Shown here one piece after another: positions 46,401 through 58,907 of a DNA stretch of 64,000 bases (the stretch's first letter is position 1; the number at the start of each line of letters is the position of its first letter). The notes under the pieces are model-generated. The model worked only from the letters and a program-made list of their open reading frames with translations, searched no databases and was not told where the DNA came from. Source of the stretch: Limanda limanda. Its lineage: Eukaryota; Chordata; Actinopteri; Pleuronectiformes; Pleuronectidae. Made by a program: the position numbers and the translations under genes. The DNA is taken from assembly GCF_963576545.1 (NCBI RefSeq), contig NC_083639.1, positions 25,806,118 through 25,870,117 of the forward strand, read 5' to 3'.

Positions 46401-47561
46401 CTTTGTCATGATATAAAACACTGATATATCCAATTCCATGGAAGCGAAAACTGCAAACCATGTAAGAGAATACTACACATTTATGTACAGTACATCACAA
46501 GTATGCTGTACCCAAGTGTTTCATTATTTGCTTTTTGAACATACATTTACGTGTCACGTTTATAATTTGTATAACTTGTTGATATGTTACTCTGGGGGGG
46601 TTCGTCACATGTCAGGTGCGTGTGGCGTCGTCCAGGTAACGCCACCTGATTGCATCGGGCTTGTTTGAGCTCTTGACCCGTTCTATCTCTACGCTCGACA
46701 GCATTTGTCATTAACTGCTTTGAGAGTGTTTCGGGCTAATTTAGCTCAGTGAGCTTTATTGATTTGGTTTTAAACTGCGATTTATCTGCAACACTTTCCC
46801 CCTTATCCCCCCCGAACAGCAACAATCACTGTTTTCAATTAATCTGATTGGAGATGTGTATTCTGTCACGGATTATTCAGCGGAGTTAAGTCCGACGTTT
46901 TGAAATTACCTTGGGCACAATCCAGGAGACGAACAAAGGGGCGACTGTGCTTTCTTCCAAACAGGATTAGCTACTCAGATGTTCTTTATATCTCTCGCTG
47001 CCTTTTCCCTCACTTGTGCATTCAGAGAGGATTCGGTACAGAGAAGAAAACAACTGGATTTGGGCTATCAGTCTGACTATCAGCATATCTGCAAAGTGAT
47101 TGGGCCTCCCGGGAACACGGCTTGTTATTCCAAATGTGGTAAACCGCAAGTTCCTCGCTCCGTCTTCCTACTTTTATTTAACTTTTCTCCACAGCAGCAC
47201 AGTGACACTCTGGGAAACTCGTTCACTGGTCACAGCGAACGCAAAAACACACCGTCATTATGAATTTGTCTCATTTGTTGTGTAAAAAATAGAAATGACA
47301 TAGCGAGCATTTAGAAATCAATGACAGACAATCACATCACAATGCGCGGTGACCACAATCAAGTAAGTGGCGGCTGCTACAAACAGGAAATGCTTCATTA
47401 TTCACATTGATGAAGCGTGTTCTATGTTTGGAATGAGCTTGTTTGTTTGGCCTGTGCAAAGCTTTTCTTTCTCACACTGTAGAAGTGACCAGCAGTAATT
47501 AAGAGAGCTGCATCACAAAGAGCCGTTCACCTGATTATTCAAAGTCCAGTGGAGGACGAAG

Positions 47562-48363
47562 TAGTGGTGGGGGAAAAAATCGATTCTGCTCAGTATCGCG
47601 ATATTTTGCGCCCGCGATTATATCGATACAGTAGCACAAAGTATTGCAATATTTTTTTTTTTTTTTTTTTTTTTTAATACTTTATTTACAATTATATATG
47701 TAACAGCCCCTGGCTGGCAAAGCATGATGAGGAGAGTTTCAGAGTTTAAAAGATACCTAGTGTGTATGCGGAAAGGATGTTCTCTACTGCAGGAGATATA
47801 GTAACGGTCCAGAGGAACTTTAACATCTGAGCATTTTGACCAACTCCTTTTTCTGAACAAAAATGCCAATATTCCCAAATTAATTTAACATTTTGGGTCA
47901 TGACCTTGCAGCCAACTGGACTGGACTCTAGTAGTACACATTTGTTTATTTTTCTCAATTTGATTGAAGCTCTAGGTTACTCTTATTTATATGATTATTC
48001 TCAGGTTTATGTTACTCTATTATGTCTGCTTGATGCTACTGTATTGTATTTAAATAATTGTAAGTTATGTGCTGGGAGCTCAGTGTTCATGTGAGAGGTC
48101 TCCTATTCAGAAAATAATTACAAAGGTCCTGTGTCCTGAATGTTCAAGGACAAAGTTTTTGCACTTCAGTTAATGTGTAGAAGACAATGTTGTTCACAGA
48201 ATTAAATGTGACATTTGAAGTCTGTTGAGCAGTCTTATTTTCCTCATTTTTTTTAAAGCCTTTGAATAATATGGGGGACATGAATCGCAATATATCGCAG
48301 AATCGAATCGCAATACTTGCAGTATCGCAATATATCGCAGAATCGCAATACTTCCCACCCCTA
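47562..48363. mobile_element. hAT-like MITE (ends TAGTGGTGGG / CCCACCCCTA), intron 3 copy
   Basis: Starts TAGTGGTGGG and ends CCCACCCCTA. Flanks are GGACGAAG (47554-47561) and GTACGAAG (48364-48371), matching in 7 of 8 bases. The interior carries repeated ATATCGC/GCAATA motifs at both ends (for example ATCGCGATATTTTGCG, ATCGCAATACTTGC). Compared with the sister copy at 40.6 kb it has an extra block starting with a run of about 27 T (47651-47677). Confidence 0.82.
47651..48005 (-). mobile_element. Poly(A)-tailed retroelement end nested in a hAT copy
   Basis: The T run on the plus strand is a poly(A) tail on the minus strand. The block is missing from the sister hAT copy at 40.6 kb, where GCAATCTTTTTTATGTTACT is continuous. 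The minus-strand frame (WEYWHFCSEKGVGQNAQML) may be a decayed LINE ORF but I cannot assign it. Confidence 0.6.
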
Positions 48364-49345
48364 GTACGAAGCCGATAAGATGAGCGGATTGTCGAGTTGT
48401 GCGAGCCACAGACGGACAGATAAAGATTTCTGGAGTTAGCAGATGACCCATATTCAGAACATTCGGTCAAACTGGAACAGTGTCAACACAAAGAACCTCT
48501 GCAGGTTAATGGAAAAGCAGAAATGTTTCATCGAGTTTCAAATGTAAAAACACAAATGCAGCATTGGTACAGTTTTCCCATTAAGATCGGTGCAAACGTT
48601 GTCATTCATCTGAAGTTAACTTGCTTTGTGTGCATGTGTGAAAATACATCAGAGGGGGGGGGGGGATATAAAAAAAAAAAAAAATGCCGTGCAGCATTGC
48701 GGGGGCTCCTTTACATTTCTCATTTCTGAGCCACCTTCAAATAACAGCCGCGCTGCTGACGGAGTCAAAAATCCAAAAGCAATTTTCCCTCATGGAAATG
48801 GTTCTCTATTGATCCTCATCCTGAATTAATTGGATTCATGTCATGTCTGCGTAGGAATCAAATCATGGCAGAGAACGTGTGTGCGTGAGCCAGAGTGTAG
48901 TGTCGATCTGTGTGCACGTGTGTGTGTGTGTGTGTGTGTGCGGATTCATGTGTGTGTTCATGTGTCTGTCCATGTGTGTGTCCATGTGTGTGTCTGACCA
49001 CCAGAGGAATCGATGAGCCCTCAGGTGGCTGTGAGTCTGTAATGTGCTGTTCTTGTCACCTCTGATCAAGGTCAAGAGACACGTTGTGCAGCACTAACAC
49101 AATCCTGCTGCACACGTTATATTGCCGGTGTCATTATAGTGGAGTCCACAGTGTGTTTACGCAGCTCTGGAGGCCCTGCTGGTTTCCTATTGGATCCGTC
49201 TGTGATGTGAACACTGTAATACATCGGTGGAATGAGCCTGAATCCCAAGGCAGGCTCAGGTCTAATCTTTCTGCTGTGGAATTGAACCCTGGATCTTCAA
49301 TATAAAGGTGCATCACTTCCCTGTCAATATAATTTAGTTCTGTAC

Positions 49346-49521
49346 CTTCGGAGCCGTCGTCCCTGGAGCCGGAGCTTTCCTCCACGCCCTCGCCGCCGCG
49401 CCCTGCTGACTCAGCCGGCTTCTCCGCCGCCGCAGCCGCCACAGGAAGCCCCGCGAGCGCCGTGCCCGTACAAGGAGCCGAGGTGCCGGGCTCGTCTGCT
49501 GCTGCTGCCGCCACCACCGCC
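49346..49521 (-). CDS. arhgef10l: arhgef10l coding exon 3: Ala/Glu-rich linker (residues 110-168)
   Basis: The acceptor is CCTTCCAG|GGCGG and the donor is CCGAAG|GTACAG. With the two bases from exon 2 the frame opens as R-AVVAAAAADEPGTS, with a second poly-Ala run (VAAAAAEKPAESAG) and an acidic, Ser-rich end. The exon is GC-rich and codes for a disordered linker between the acidic N-terminus and the tyrosine motifs. I recall no counterpart to the alanine runs in human ARHGEF10L. The exon ends one base into the next codon, matching exon 4. Confidence 0.8.
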
Positions 49522-49869
49522 CTGGAAGGTTCCCAAACATCAGCACAGTTAAACAACAACCTCATTACAGGTTAATGGAGGTGGGGGGGTCGGTGGGGGG
49601 GTCGGGGGGGGAGTAGTTTGCTGCTATCCAAGCATGCAGAGGCACACTCCCTCACTCCTGACAGGGCACATCCTGCCGCTGAGAGATTACAAGCATGTTT
49701 GTGAGGTATTTCCATGCTGACAGATGTGCATTTTTTAACTCCTAGTAACCAATTAACGAAACCAAATAATAGATTTAAATGAAATTATGAAAGTTTCGAG
49801 CCGATGAACGATATTTGTCAGTTTGGTCGATGCAAAAGTTAAATCATCTTGCAGTTATCAACAACGCCC

Positions 49870-50285
49870 GGGACCCCCACCGGACTCGGACTTTTATTCC
49901 GCCCCCACACCTCAAGGATGTGATAAATTAACACATATTATATAATATTATACTGCATTACATTGCATATTGCAATTTGCCACTGTTCACTGTTTTGCAT
50001 TTTGCATTTCACTTTTTATATCTTTTATCTTTTATATATATTTTTATATAGATATGTTTATGTCTAAATAAATGTTACTTTGTATAAATATTAGAAAAAG
50101 TGAGTAAATAAGAAGTAAATAGTGAGTAAATATATATTGTTTTTTTATTGTTTTTCTTATGTGTGGTGTATTTATTGTGTTTTTATGTTTCTATGTTCAT
50201 TGTATGCACCAATAACCAGAGCAAATTCCAGGTAGGTGTAAACCTAGCTGGCAATAAATACCTTCTGATTCTTCTGATTCTAAAT
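49870..50285 (+). mobile_element. Probable retroelement tail (GCAATAAATACCTTCTGATT)
   Basis: An AT-rich segment with TTGCATATTGCAATTTGCC and ending GCAATAAATACC and two copies of TTCTGATTC. Short tandem tails of this kind end many fish non-LTR elements. Support is weak. Confidence 0.45.
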
Positions 50286-51704
50286 TCCATGATATCCTCT
50301 TTGATATCCACACTAGTGCCCGTTCTAAAGCTTCCTGGTTTCTATGTGAAACTGTAAGAGTGACCTGCAGTAATTGAGTCAGAACTAATAAAGACCTGCT
50401 GCTGGACTGCACAGAACCACCAAGCTGCACAAAGAGCCGTTCACCTGAAGCTTAATGAAGCTGGACTCAGTAAAACCCCAAAGTGGAGAATCAGTTCCTG
50501 TTGTGGTGAATGCGCTGCAGTGATCTAAAATGTCCCAGGAGTCACTGCTACAAAGAGCCGGTCGTCAAAGTCTCTTAATATTGAATGTAGGTGTAAATGT
50601 AAAGCTGATAAGATGAAAAGAACTCGAGATACATACAGACAGAGAGATTTGTGGAATAAGTTGATAGATGAATGTAAACGACCTTGTTTATATGAACTGT
50701 TTTCTGCACTTCCCATTTGGATCCTATTCAAAGTGAGGATGAAGCCTTTTATCTGGATTTATAATGATTTTCACCTTTTCACCATTTGCATGTGACCCAC
50801 TGCACTTAAATGAAATGTACCTTGAACAATAAATCTAGTATTATATGTATTTCTATGCAGTTGTGCAGTCAGACACATATTCATAAACACAGGCTCCCTG
50901 AGGACTTTCATCTTTTAATTGTTGATGGTTTTTCTACGTCGGCTTCACAGGTTTTTTTTAGTCCTGAAACTTTCCACCCACACGGAACCTGGAGGCAAAC
51001 TGATATCAGTGAATTATTCAGAATTACAAGTCGGATTTTTTCATTATTATTATTATTATTATTTATGACTATTTCTGCTTCTTCTTCGGTTATTTATGTG
51101 ATAAAAGTGACACCTTCAGCTGGACGTGGGTTTAGCGGAGCTGATTGACAACTTTGACAAAGCCTCACACCTACTGCTCGTTACTTGCGTCACCTAATTT
51201 GCCCTGGAGCTGTGGAATCACGATCTGTCAGGCCTGCGGCTTACTGTAATCACCAGTGGCTTTGTGTGTGAAAACATGCCCTGAACCAGCTATTAAAAAC
51301 AGACAGGGGGAATACTGTGGACACAGCTATCGCATGGCCTGTGTTGACGCTGCCAGTGAGGGACTGTCCTCCCACACACGACTCATAATGTGACAGGATC
51401 CGTCGTGTAGGAGAGACACATTTACACTAATTAAATCCGTCCCTGTGCTAAACACCTCAGCAGCTCTCCACGAAGCAGCAGCATCAGAGTGACGGGCGAG
51501 AGGCAGATAAACAACACGTGCAGGGGAAACAAACTTTTCATTTAAGTGGAAATAAAAGTAGATGTATTCAACCATCTTGCGTTTGTTAGAGTTCCTTGTC
51601 CAAAGCATTCACAGAGATTTTATTGTGATTTGTTTTCTCAAATAAAAACCTCATAAAATAGCTCCTCATGAAAATAAAATCATAATTTTAGAACCGTTTG
51701 CAAG

Positions 51705-52554
51705 TAGGGTTGCAAAGGGGCGGAGAGTTTTCGGTAAATTTCCGGAAACTTTCCGGAAACTTTCCACGGGAATATTAAGCTCGGGAATTTTGAAAAAAAA
51801 AAAACTGTGCAAATTAAACGCTGAGCAATAAAAAAATCATTTAAAACTCTATTTTAAAGATGTATGGAATGCAGCACACGCTGCACGTTGAGTTTCAAGC
51901 CTCCACTGTGCATTCTTCCATCACATGCACAGATAACTCCCAGCATCCTTCACTCTACAGCAGGGCTACTGAGGCCTGCTGTAGAGTGAAGGACTAGTCA
52001 GGTAAGTTTCCATGATATTACTGGGGAAAATATATTAGCATGCTGATTGAGGATTGTTCATCTGTTCATCTAGCCTATTTCCATTCATTTATCCATCAAT
52101 TGTAAAATATGTTTACAGACGATTCCAATTGTTTGGCTAACTATTTATATCTCTGGCATTGCATTAGTGTTTTTTTACAAACTTTTTTCTCTTCTTATTC
52201 TACAGAACAAAGCCACATGCACTATCTCATGTGTGGAGACATTTCACCTCATCCAATGTAGAAGGAAAGGCTGTGTACATTTGCAAATACTGTGCAAAGA
52301 CCTATGTTAAGAATGACACAACGATGCAGAAGCATATAGTCAAGTGCCCAAAGTTTCCTCAGGGCTCAAATCAGCCTATGACACAACAAAATGTTTATAT
52401 TTATGTCTGTATATGACAAGGTAAATACAGTTAGTATAAATTTCCCACAACATTTCCAGTTTATTCCCGTTAATTCCCGTATATTCCCGTAAATTCCCGT
52501 TAATTCCCATGGAAAGTTTCCAACTTTGAATATTCCCGGAATTTTGCAACCCTA
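51705..52554 (+). mobile_element. BED-exon hAT element, 850 bp, 8-bp target duplication TTTGCAAG
   Basis: Family ends TAGGGTTGCAAA and TTGCAACCCTA, with identical flanks TTTGCAAG at 51697-51704 and 52555-52562. Plus orientation, antisense to arhgef10l intron 2. The BED frame is open from about 52213 to 52416. Confidence 0.93.
52213..52416 (+). pseudogene. BED zinc-finger exon, copy E (start codon lost)
   Basis: The codon equivalent to the family's ATG reads AAG here (ACAAAGCCAC instead of ACAATGCCAC). The rest of the frame is open and the zinc ligands are intact. It is preceded by the same TTCTACAG acceptor-like sequence. Confidence 0.8.
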
Positions 52555-52799
52555 TTTGCAAGTATTCAAGACCATATTCTGTTTTTAAAGATGGAGAATG
52601 TGTCTCATCTTCCTTCCATGGTTCAAAAAATTAAGCCAAACTATCCTGGATATAGATTCTGAAAATACAAATGAAGCCATTTAGAGTCTTAGAAGAAGCA
52701 ATCAGGTTGTGGAGCTGTGATCTCGAGGTTCAGCCACTAGACACCAACCAATCACAAGTCGGCCTCACCTGTCAATCATGATGTTTCATCCTGTTTTCA

Positions 52800-53530
52800 T
52801 AGTTTCTAATAACAAATACAAAATTGCCGGAACACTCGGACAAACTCCTGTGTGATAAGAACGACCTAAACCATATTTGAGAAAAACTAATTTGACGGGT
52901 TGTTTGTTTGAGGTTGTTCCAATGTCCCATGTGATGTCATGGAGCAGGTCGGGTTCATGACCTTTACTGGGAGTGCCTGCCGTGCACAAGATCTCTGGAT
53001 CTCAGATATCAGACCAGGTTCTTGTTCATCTGTTACAAAGCTCCGCCTCCCTCCGTTGAGGAAATGATGAACAGAAACCACCTGAGCTAAAAATACAAGT
53101 GTCATTAGGCCTGAAAACTTCAGTCAATGCGATAAGTTCTTCTTTTTTTGAACATTTGGCAAAAACTCTCTCATTTGTTCCAACAGAATATTGAACATTG
53201 CACCTGAGTGCAGTGGTTTTTGCATAAACAAATTGCCGGAAACACTTGGAACATCTGTGTGATAAGAAAGACCTAAACTGACAGAAACCATATTTGAGAA
53301 AAACTAATTTGACAGGTTGTTTGTTTGAGGTTGTTCCAATGTCCTATGTGATGTCCTGGAGGAGGTCGGGTTCATGACCTTTACTGGGAGATCTCTGGAT
53401 CTCAGATAAAGTGATAACCAGGAAATGATGAACAGAAACCACCTGAGATAAAAATTTCAAGTGTCATTAGGTCTGAAAACTTCAGGCAATGCAATATCTC
53501 AGTTCTTCTTTTTTTGATAGTTTTGCTAAA
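52800..53530 (+). repeat. Two-copy direct duplication (period near 410 bp)
   Basis: ACCATATTTGAGAAAAACTA, GGTTGTTTGTTTGAGGTTGT and AGGTCGGGTTCATGACCTTT occur at 52870-52965 and again at 53288-53385. The second copy has small deletions. Nothing coding is visible. Confidence 0.8.
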
Positions 53531-55431
53531 CCTTTCTCACTTTGTTCCAACCGCTTATTGAGTGCAGTGGTTTTTGCATTTCGCTGCATCATAGATGAAT
53601 CTGCAAAACCTGAAGGGGTCTGAATACTTTCTAAATGCACTGAGCAGCAGGTGAGGTGTGTGGTAGAGAGAGAGGAGAGCGAGCCCGGAGCAGAAGAGGA
53701 TTAAAAACCAACAGCAGGCGTCTTGTACCTTTTGTTTAACCACAGACTAGAATACTGATGGGTGAGATTCATAAATATCTTTCCACACTTCCACATATCA
53801 CAGGTGCTGATAGCGGCCATTTGGTTCTGCGGCGGTTTCAAGCCGCCGAGCATCACTCTGCTGCGTTCTCTCTCTAACGCTGCATCATTCGTCTCCATGG
53901 CGGCAGCTGGGAAACGATCTGCGCCCACATGAAAACAGAATAAAGAGCGATGTGTCAACACATTTCTGACAATAGGCCGCTCCCTCATCGTTAAAATGGC
54001 CTGTGTGGGAACGGCGTGGAGTCCGGCTCACGTGACAGGTTGTGAGTGATCTGAGCCGAGCGGCGTTCGATCCCGGCGAGTCTCTGTGCGTCGCCTTCAC
54101 AACGGATCTGTGCCTGTGAGGCCGAGTGAGACGTATACAGCTCCAGGAGAGAGAGAGAGAGAGGGGGGGGGGGGCGGGAACCGTTTGTCAATGCGGTGGA
54201 AAGCGGCCTGAATGCAGATCTCACGCTGGTCACCATTCCTCTCGGTTCCTGTGCCAGGTCACAGATCACTTTTCCACTTATTTACTTTATTTTATATTGT
54301 TTTGTGTCCATTTACATTTCCAGTGATGGAAGTGTTATTTTTACTGTACTTTTTGGTACCCTTTTGAATCTAATGTATTGTATGGTTGTATTTTTACATG
54401 TCTACTGGATTTACAGATGAGCAGGAGCAAGAGCTTTTAAAGCTCACAACAAAACAAGTTTGCTTTTTTTATTTTCAACAAAAGAAAAATATAAATACCA
54501 TTGTATTGATATATTCAACAGGTTATTTTCTTAAAGAAAAACATCTAAGGACTTAGGAATTTCATATGCACCTTTTTAAGCAATTCTACAGCATGCGATT
54601 CTAAGAGATAACTTTGACCTGGCACCTGCGGCCAGCGGGACATGGCTCCACCTGTTCTGCCCCCTGGTGTCTCCTGGGCGTATAGCTGCCAGACATTGTG
54701 CTGACCATACTGATGGAGCTCTGTTTGTCCTCGGGTCATAAATCTCCCAGAGTAAACACCGAGTTAAACCGTTCCCATGATGCAGCGTCATAAGATTGGT
54801 CTAATATACGTCTTTGCTTCATGTTGTCTCTGTATATTTGTGCGTTTTATTGTTGATGCAGCATCAACTGTTTTCTTGTTGCTCTCCCAGCACGCCTGGC
54901 CGAGGAGGAGTGCAACAGGCTGAGCCGGGTCCTCGCCCCATGAAAGATAAATGAGTCCTGGAAGCTTCAGGAGATGAGTTTCCTTGCCGGGGCGAATGTG
55001 TAAAGTTCTGCAAGGATCCAAAAGGTTTCGAAAAGGTGACGGCAAACAAAGAAACTTCAGCAGACGAAGTTCTACTCTTCACTCTGTAAATGAACCGAGA
55101 CACGTACACGCCCACGTCGTCATGGTTTCTTCTCGTGTCCATCTGCTCCATGCCGTGCGTTTAATGAAAACTATCGGTCAAGGGGGCGAAGCGTGAAGCC
55201 ACAAGTAAATGTTGGCATCAAACACTGGAGCCGAACAGACACGTTTCTGAAAGGACAATCCCAAAGTGATTTCTGTGAAGTTATTCTGAATCTGCAGATG
55301 TGCTGACGCTCTTCACACCTTAATGCTGGAAAACGCTATTGATAGCTCGTCTCTAGAAGCTAAAGTGGAAACGTGCACTCAGCAGAAATGTCCCTGGATG
55401 AGGAATTGCCAAGACCTCACGGTGACTCCAT

Positions 55432-55462
<31 letters not shown>

Positions 55463-55487
55463 GCAGTCGTTCATGCACATAGCTGCA

Positions 55488-55525
<38 letters not shown>
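55432..55525 (+). repeat. Pair of (CA)n microsatellites
   Basis: Two CA runs (about 55432-55459 and 55487-55525) separated by a short unique stretch, in intron 2. Confidence 0.95.
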
Positions 55526-55526
<1 letters not shown>

Positions 55527-57025
55527 TGCTCGCACCTTTGCACAAATACAGGCGTCTCTTTTCAGCACAGGAAAGCCCACAGGAATCCAGCCGCCACAGT
55601 CGACTGTCAGCAGAGGTTTCTCAGCACACTTCCTAGAAGCACAGGTGGGGGGGGGGGGCCGCGCCGAAAACCAGGACCCCTGGATGGCTTCAACGAGTTC
55701 TCGCAAATGGAACGAGTCCGGGAAAAGGAGGAAGTGCACAACTCATTTTATCGCCTTTATCACAGAGGGACGTTGGTTGCCACTCGCCAATAAAACGAAC
55801 TAAGAAGAAGAAGATATATTTTTCCGGTCTATTTAATACCGAGGCGTCTCACACAAGCGCATTAACGTGAAACAAGAACAGCAACAACACGATGAAGATG
55901 TTACAACACAATGGTAACACAACCACACAACCTGCTGGCTAGCTTGTTCTTCCCTTTTCGGGTCCAACCACCTGAACTGCAACAACTCAAATACACAAGC
56001 AACACATTTAAAGCCACTACTTATTTTTCAAGGATTTAACAATCCACGGCTCACTTTGCTGCAGTGACTCAGCTTCTTTCAATGTCAACATCCATCCTGG
56101 TTCTGTTTCTGTTTTGTTGAGGCTTATCCATTCCTGTTTTCCGTTAACGTGCTTATCTGAGACGTCTCTGCGACCGAAACTTTATCTAACAACATTACAA
56201 AAGTTTGAATAATTACTTAACAATTAAACACCACATTTCTTAATTGCTATAACCGAGTGTTTCGAGGCATTCAGAACAGAAGCTAGGGCGTATTCCCTCC
56301 CCTGGTATGAATGTGGTAGAAGCTTTGCAGCTATAAAACCACACAGTGTTTATTTCATTTTGTTTTACACTGACTAATGAGATTCCAATGGTCTGAGCCA
56401 TTAAATAAGATGGCAAACCTCCCTGTGCAGCCGGGCAGGAAAGAGACTGTTGCCCCTGAGGAATCAATCAAATATCTCATTATCATTTCCTGAGCTGAGA
56501 CCTTGAAGCCTTTTTGATTGAGTGAAAGATGTTGTGTGACTCCATCAGCAGATTCACTTCACACCTGCACCTCCTCATCCCACGTTTTATACGTATATGT
56601 GGAGACTGCAGTTCACTGTATATAAAGAGTAGAGTTCACTCCACGTTACCAATAAACTCACACACGTCCATCAAGCTCCGATCGAAAAGTACAGCAGAGT
56701 GAATCTGCACCAACTTGTGCAATGTATATACTTTAAATACATTTAATTCTTGTACATAAAGTTTCCTGGCATTACTTCCAGAGATATTGATGAATGTCAA
56801 ACACAGTAAAAAAGTAGTGGAATATTTTAATAACCAATTCAAATTTGGGTTTAACCAATAATGGCAAAAACACAAATCATTCTTTCCAGTCCGACATGTT
56901 GATGCAGATGTTGAGGCTTCATCTTCAACCATTGCTCCAGATTATGAAAGTATAGGTGAGAGGATATTGAAGTTTAATTGTAGTTTAATAAAACTGAATT
57001 TACTAATTTGGTGATTTGCAATAAC

Positions 57026-57436
57026 CAGGGTTCATACACATTTGGACCAATGCATTTCCATGACTTTTCCATGACTTTTCAATAATTTTGAACCAAATTT
57101 CCATGACCCAACATTTTTGTAAAATCTCGGTGTGTACGTGTAAAAGTGACGAAATGTAGTATTTAAACTAACAATGAGAATTCCAAGGCATACAGTATAC
57201 CTTAAATGACACAAACCGAAGTATGCCTGCTTATATTTTGAACGTATTTCTTTGAAAGCATGTGAATTATTTAAAACTCAGCGTAAGTGAACGACATGAA
57301 AATATGAATATAACAAATTTCCATGACTTTTCCAAAACTTTTTGTTTTTTTTTGTTATCATGACTGTTCCAGGCCTGGAAATAAACATTAAACAATCCAT
57401 GACTTTTCCAGGTTTTCCATGACCGTAGGAACCCTG
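57026..57436. mobile_element. Candidate MITE with CCATGACTTTTCC repeats
   Basis: Starts CAGGGTTCATAC and ends GTAGGAACCCTG, a short inverted repeat. CCATGACTTTTCC occurs near both ends (57058, 57320, 57400). No convincing 8-bp flank duplication was found (GCAATAAC versus AATTACTG). Confidence 0.6.
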
Positions 57437-58607
57437 AATTACTGTGTAATTTGTTCTTACTGTTAGTAATAAAAAAGCACACAATCGAGTGAAAATCACC
57501 TTGTTACGAGGGAAACCTTAATTTATCAACTGGATTTTAATGTTTCCATGTGGAAGAAACATTCCTTAAATGCCGCGAGTCATCTCACCCAAAGCACAAC
57601 AAACACAGATCCGCCCCAGTGGCTTCTGGGATACATCCACCAGGTGGGTTGGGTTCCTCTGCACAGGCTGAAGTTAAGTGGAATCATGTGAGGTCACCAG
57701 ACTCCGTGTGCTAAGTTTAGAGTTAAAGAACTATAATGTAATATATAGAAGTGTAATTTGTCCCCTCGCTGACAGGAGAGTGAGAGAAACAGCCAGTCGG
57801 GGGGGGTGCAGGTCTTTGAACTTGTGCCGCCACCAGGTTATAATGATGGTTTAATTAATTATTGTGTTACTCAAATCAGTGAAATGGCTGAATCAACACG
57901 CCTCCTTCCAGAAACAAGGAGTAGTCATAGGAACATATATTCTGTAGACTAATAAGTTTCCAAGTCAATCTTATCTCAGTTTTTATCTAGTGCCCCTGTT
58001 TGCTTTTTTTAGAAGATCCGAAGCTTAGAGATAAATTGTTCTTTCTACTCTACTCAACATGTTTGAGAGTGAAACTTTTCCCACACACCAGATGGAATAG
58101 GCAGTCATGTAAGAACATTGTTTGATGATTATGATGATCTAGATCCGGCTGAAACAAGCAAGTTATGACAAGTCTGTGCAGCTCAGCCACTTAAGACAAA
58201 AGTCAAAGAATTTAAGGACAGTAAATTCCAATGAAATTAGTTCCCGTCTCCCTCCACTGTACTGGGAGGAAGACAGACTTAGGGATGGTGTATAAACAAG
58301 ACTCATCTTATCTTTTTGTGTATGAATCATCATGAATTAGGCAGACCCGTGATTTCCCTGTGGAACCGGAGCAGCAGCATCACTTCATACTTGACGTTAC
58401 CCCTTCTAGCTGCGGGTGGAAGGAACCATCTGGCGTCTCCGTGTTGTACAAACACATGTAGAGTAACATCCCTGTGTCTCATACCCACTGACATGATCTC
58501 AGACGTAATGACATGACACTGATGTGGCGTCGCCTGGAGTCTACTCCCCTCCACCGCCCTTTAGTGCTTCTCCCCCACAATGAAGAGAGGAATCAGAGGC
58601 AACTTAC

Positions 58608-58638
58608 CGGCTGGGTGACTCACTAACCGGAGCATCTG
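58608..58638 (-). CDS. arhgef10l: arhgef10l coding micro-exon 2 (31 or 28 nt, NAGNAG acceptor)
   Basis: A 31-nt exon sits between a strong acceptor (TTCTTTCCAG) and a strong donor (CCG|GTAAGTT). Its phase joins exon 1 (one base carried in) to exon 3 (two bases carried out) without disturbing the frame. It encodes ADAPVSESPS plus two bases of an Arg codon (residues 100-110). The acceptor reads CAGCAG, so splicing at the second CAG (exon 58608-58635, 28 nt) would drop one alanine and keep the frame. No homology supports so short an exon; the case rests on splice signals and phase. Confidence 0.72.
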
Positions 58639-58907
58639 CTGGAAAGAAGGGAAACAGCAGTGAGACAAATGGTTTCCCAAAGCAGAGAAAGTACATATTG
58701 GGAAAAATGACCAATGCAAGGACAAAAAAAGAAATTCACCCTCATGTTTAGGAAAGAAGTGAGTTAGGATGATTCATCTACTGACTAACTTTGTCTGGTC
58801 CGGTTCTTCTGACCTTTTTATTTAAAGGAATAGTTCACATTATCTACTCACCTCTTTACCGATGGAGAAGTGTTTGAGTCCTCAAAACACTTATAGGATA
58901 TCAGAGG

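Larger units (their letters stand above)
45347..49345 (-). other. arhgef10l: arhgef10l intron 3 (3,999 bp)
   Basis: Contains the (AAAAT)n array, two retroelement tails (45.9 and 46.2 kb), a hAT copy (47562-48363) and a TG run (48916-48941). I recognise nothing in 46400-47550 or 48370-48900. Confidence 0.85.
49522..58607 (-). other. arhgef10l: arhgef10l intron 2 (9,086 bp)
   Basis: Holds a retroelement-like tail (49870-50285), a BED-exon hAT copy (51705-52554), a two-copy duplication (52800-53520), CA repeats (55432-55525) and a candidate MITE (57026-57436). Other stretches (50290-51690, 53600-55400, 55800-57020, 57440-58600) show nothing I recognise. Confidence 0.82.
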
